From the NCBI GenBank assembly GCA_937891805.1, contig CALATK010000163.1:1-5225 (forward strand): DNA of 5,225 nucleotides, read 5' to 3'. This document shows, piece after piece, positions 3,747-5,225 of this stretch; position 1 is the stretch's first letter; each line of letters starts with the position of its first letter. The DNA is from an uncultured Fibrobacter sp. GTDB taxonomy: Bacteria > Fibrobacterota > Fibrobacteria > Fibrobacterales > Fibrobacteraceae. The notes under the pieces are model-generated. The model was not told the origin of the DNA. It ran no database searches and saw only the letters and a program-made list of their open reading frames with translations. A program made the translations under genes and the position numbers.

Positions 3747-5225
3747 TATTTGTAGCTCCTAGTAGCGAGGTGGACGTTATCAAAGGTAAGAGGTTCCTTG
3801 GAAAGTTCCGGTGCGACACCGTCGCCCTTGTACTCCCAAGCACCCACGTAGCAGAAGTTCTCGTCGTCGCGCTTGGCTTCGCCTTCCGGAGTCTGGCTTT
3901 CTTCGCGGAAGTGGCCGCCGCAAGATTCCTTGCGGTGCAGGGCGTCGAGAGTGAGGACTTCGGCGAATTCGAGGAAGTCAGCCACGCGGCCGGCGCGTTC
4001 GAGGTTCTGGTTGAAGGAACCTTCGGAACCGAGCACGTTGACGTTTTCCCAGAATTCGGCACGGAGGGCCGGAATCTTCTCGAGGGCGGTCTTGAGGCCG
4101 GCCTCGTTACGGGCCATGCCCACGTATTCCCACATGATGTTACCGAGTTCACGATGGATATCGTTAACAGTGCGGTGACCCTTGATGGAGAGGAGCTTGT
4201 GGATGCGTTCTTCGGTCTGCTTCTTGCAGTCTTCGAACGCGGCATCGGATTCGGAAACCTTCTCGAGCTTGGTGCCCGCGAAGTAGCCGCCGATGGTGAA
4301 CGGAATGACGAAGTAACCGTCGGAGAGGCCCTGCATAAGAGCAGAAGCGCCGAGGCGGTTTGCACCGTGGTCGGAGAAGTTGGCTTCACCGAGAACGAAG
4401 CAGCCCGGGATCGTGGACATCAGATCGTAGTCCACCCAGAGGCCGCCCATGGTGTAGTGGATAGCCGGGAAGATACGCATCGGGACCTTGTACGGGTCTT
4501 CGTCGGTAATCTTTTCGTACATCTGGAAGAGGTTGCCGTACTTGGCAGACACGCCGGCAACGCCCATGCGCTGGATAGCGTCGGCGAAGTCGAGGTACAC
4601 GGCCTGCTTGGTGTTACCCACGCCGAGACCTGCGTCGCAGACCTGCTTGGCGTTACGGGATGCCACGTCACGGGGCACCAGGTTACCGAAGCTCGGGTAC
4701 TTTTCTTCGAGGTAGTAGTAACGGTCTTCTTCGGGGATCTGGTCCGGGCTGCGGGTGTCGCCCGCCTTGCGCGGAACCCAGATACGGCCGTCGTTACGGA
4801 GAGATTCGCTCATCAGGGTGAGCTTGGACTGCAGGTCGCCGTGGCGAGGAATGCAAGTCGGGTGAATCTGCGTGTAGCAGGGGTTAGCGAACAGGGCGCC
4901 GCGCTTGTAGGCACGGAAAGCGGCCGTCACGTTAGAACCCTGGGCGTTTGTAGAAAGGTAGTAGACGTTACCGTAACCGCCGGTGCAAAGGCAGACAGCG
5001 TCACCCACGTGGCTTTCGAGTTCGCCAGTGATGAGGTTACGGACGATGATACCGCGGGCCTTGCCGTCGATCACGACGAGGTCCATCATTTCGCGGCGGG
5101 GGAACATCTTCAGAAGCTGGGTGCTCTCCACCTGAGAGATATATTCCACATCCTGACCCACCATCATCAGCAGGTTGCTGGTTTCATCGAATTCGTTGGT
5201 CAGGTCATATAAATATTCATAAGCC
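3746..5225 (-). CDS. sdhA: Succinate dehydrogenase / fumarate reductase flavoprotein subunit (partial, N-terminus outside window)
   Basis: Catalytic subunit that interconverts succinate and fumarate on a covalently bound FAD. The frame is open to the window edge; 492 residues are visible and about 150 N-terminal residues, including the FAD dinucleotide fold and the FAD-linking histidine, are outside. The ATG at 5167 is internal, because clear coding sequence ([18 protein letters not shown]) precedes it. Counting from the first full codon at 5224, visible motifs are QIHPT with His121, PRDVASR with catalytic-type Arg185, [10 protein letters not shown] with His256, [21 protein letters not shown] with Glu280 and Arg290, and [12 protein letters not shown] with His438 and Arg440. 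The C-terminal [11 protein letters not shown] / AWEYKGDG region fits the sdhCAB-type family of Bacteroidota, Fibrobacterota and epsilon-proteobacteria. Leu TTA/CTA and Ser TCA codons are almost absent, which suggests high expression. The operon partner sdhB overlaps by one base. Confidence 0.96.
   Translation of the reverse strand, partial: AYEYLYDLTNEFDETSNLLMMVGQDVEYISQVESTQLLKMFPRREMMDLVVIDGKARGIIVRNLITGELESHVGDAVCLCTGGYGNVYYLSTNAQGSNVTAAFRAYKRGALFANPCYTQIHPTCIPRHGDLQSKLTLMSESLRNDGRIWVPRKAGDTRSPDQIPEEDRYYYLEEKYPSFGNLVPRDVASRNAKQVCDAGLGVGNTKQAVYLDFADAIQRMGVAGVSAKYGNLFQMYEKITDEDPYKVPMRIFPAIHYTMGGLWVDYDLMSTIPGCFVLGEANFSDHGANRLGASALMQGLSDGYFVIPFTIGGYFAGTKLEKVSESDAAFEDCKKQTEERIHKLLSIKGHRTVNDIHRELGNIMWEYVGMARNEAGLKTALEKIPALRAEFWENVNVLGSEGSFNQNLERAGRVADFLEFAEVLTLDALHRKESCGGHFREESQTPEGEAKRDDENFCYVGAWEYKGDGVAPELSKEPLTFDNVHLATRSYK
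3756..3760 (-). promoter_or_regulatory. Shine-Dalgarno site of sdhB inside the end of sdhA
   Basis: AGGAG on the minus strand, 9 bases before the sdhB ATG at 3746. It supports that start and coupled translation of the two subunits. Confidence 0.75.

Noticed and set aside
2886..3755. 289-codon plus-strand open frame opposite sdhB
   Set aside because: Same mirrored register as sdhB; composition is that of an antisense shadow, while sdhB shows every expected cysteine motif.
3770..5212. 480-codon plus-strand open frame opposite sdhA
   Set aside because: It mirrors the sdhA codon register and has no recognisable domain or ribosome site. The openness is explained by missing TTA/CTA/TCA codons in sdhA.

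Overview
This window looks like chromosomal DNA from an anaerobic, succinate-forming bacterium. The best guess is Fibrobacter or a close relative. The main reason is the SdhA/SdhB pair, which is of the sdhCAB (one-cytochrome, Bacteroidota/Fibrobacterota/epsilon) type. The lineage call is an inference and rests on no database search. Every protein gene I can support lies on the minus strand, so the layout is given in transcription order, from high to low coordinates.

5225-2970: the 3' part of sdhA (its N-terminus lies beyond the window edge) overlaps sdhB by one base at a TAATG junction. Together they encode the flavoprotein and iron-sulfur subunits of a succinate:quinone oxidoreductase / fumarate reductase. 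The membrane cytochrome subunit would be expected upstream, outside the window. Codon use in sdhA is strongly biased, as in a highly expressed gene.

2969-2741: no protein gene. Five inverted repeats lie close together here, two of them sharing an 11-base core inside different self-complementary arms. They are followed by a strong hairpin terminator (2741-2770).

2740-1774: a more AT-rich two-gene cassette resembling a toxin-antitoxin module. It has a sigma-70-like promoter overlapping a perfect 16-bp palindrome, a 57-residue helical acidic protein (candidate antitoxin), and a 198-residue P-loop kinase of the zeta-toxin-like family. A second hairpin terminator (1774-1819) ends it. The two terminators flanking the cassette share sequence on both arms, so the cassette may have been inserted or the terminator duplicated.

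1735-1: a polar amino acid ABC importer operon. It encodes a lipoprotein substrate-binding protein, a HisM/GlnP-type permease, and an ATPase that is cut by the window edge after Walker A. The binding protein captures an amino acid outside the inner membrane, the permease forms the channel, and the ATPase drives uptake.

The sdh and transporter genes are ordinary. The parts most worth a second look are the toxin-antitoxin-like cassette with its operator and paired terminators, and the palindrome cluster downstream of sdhB.
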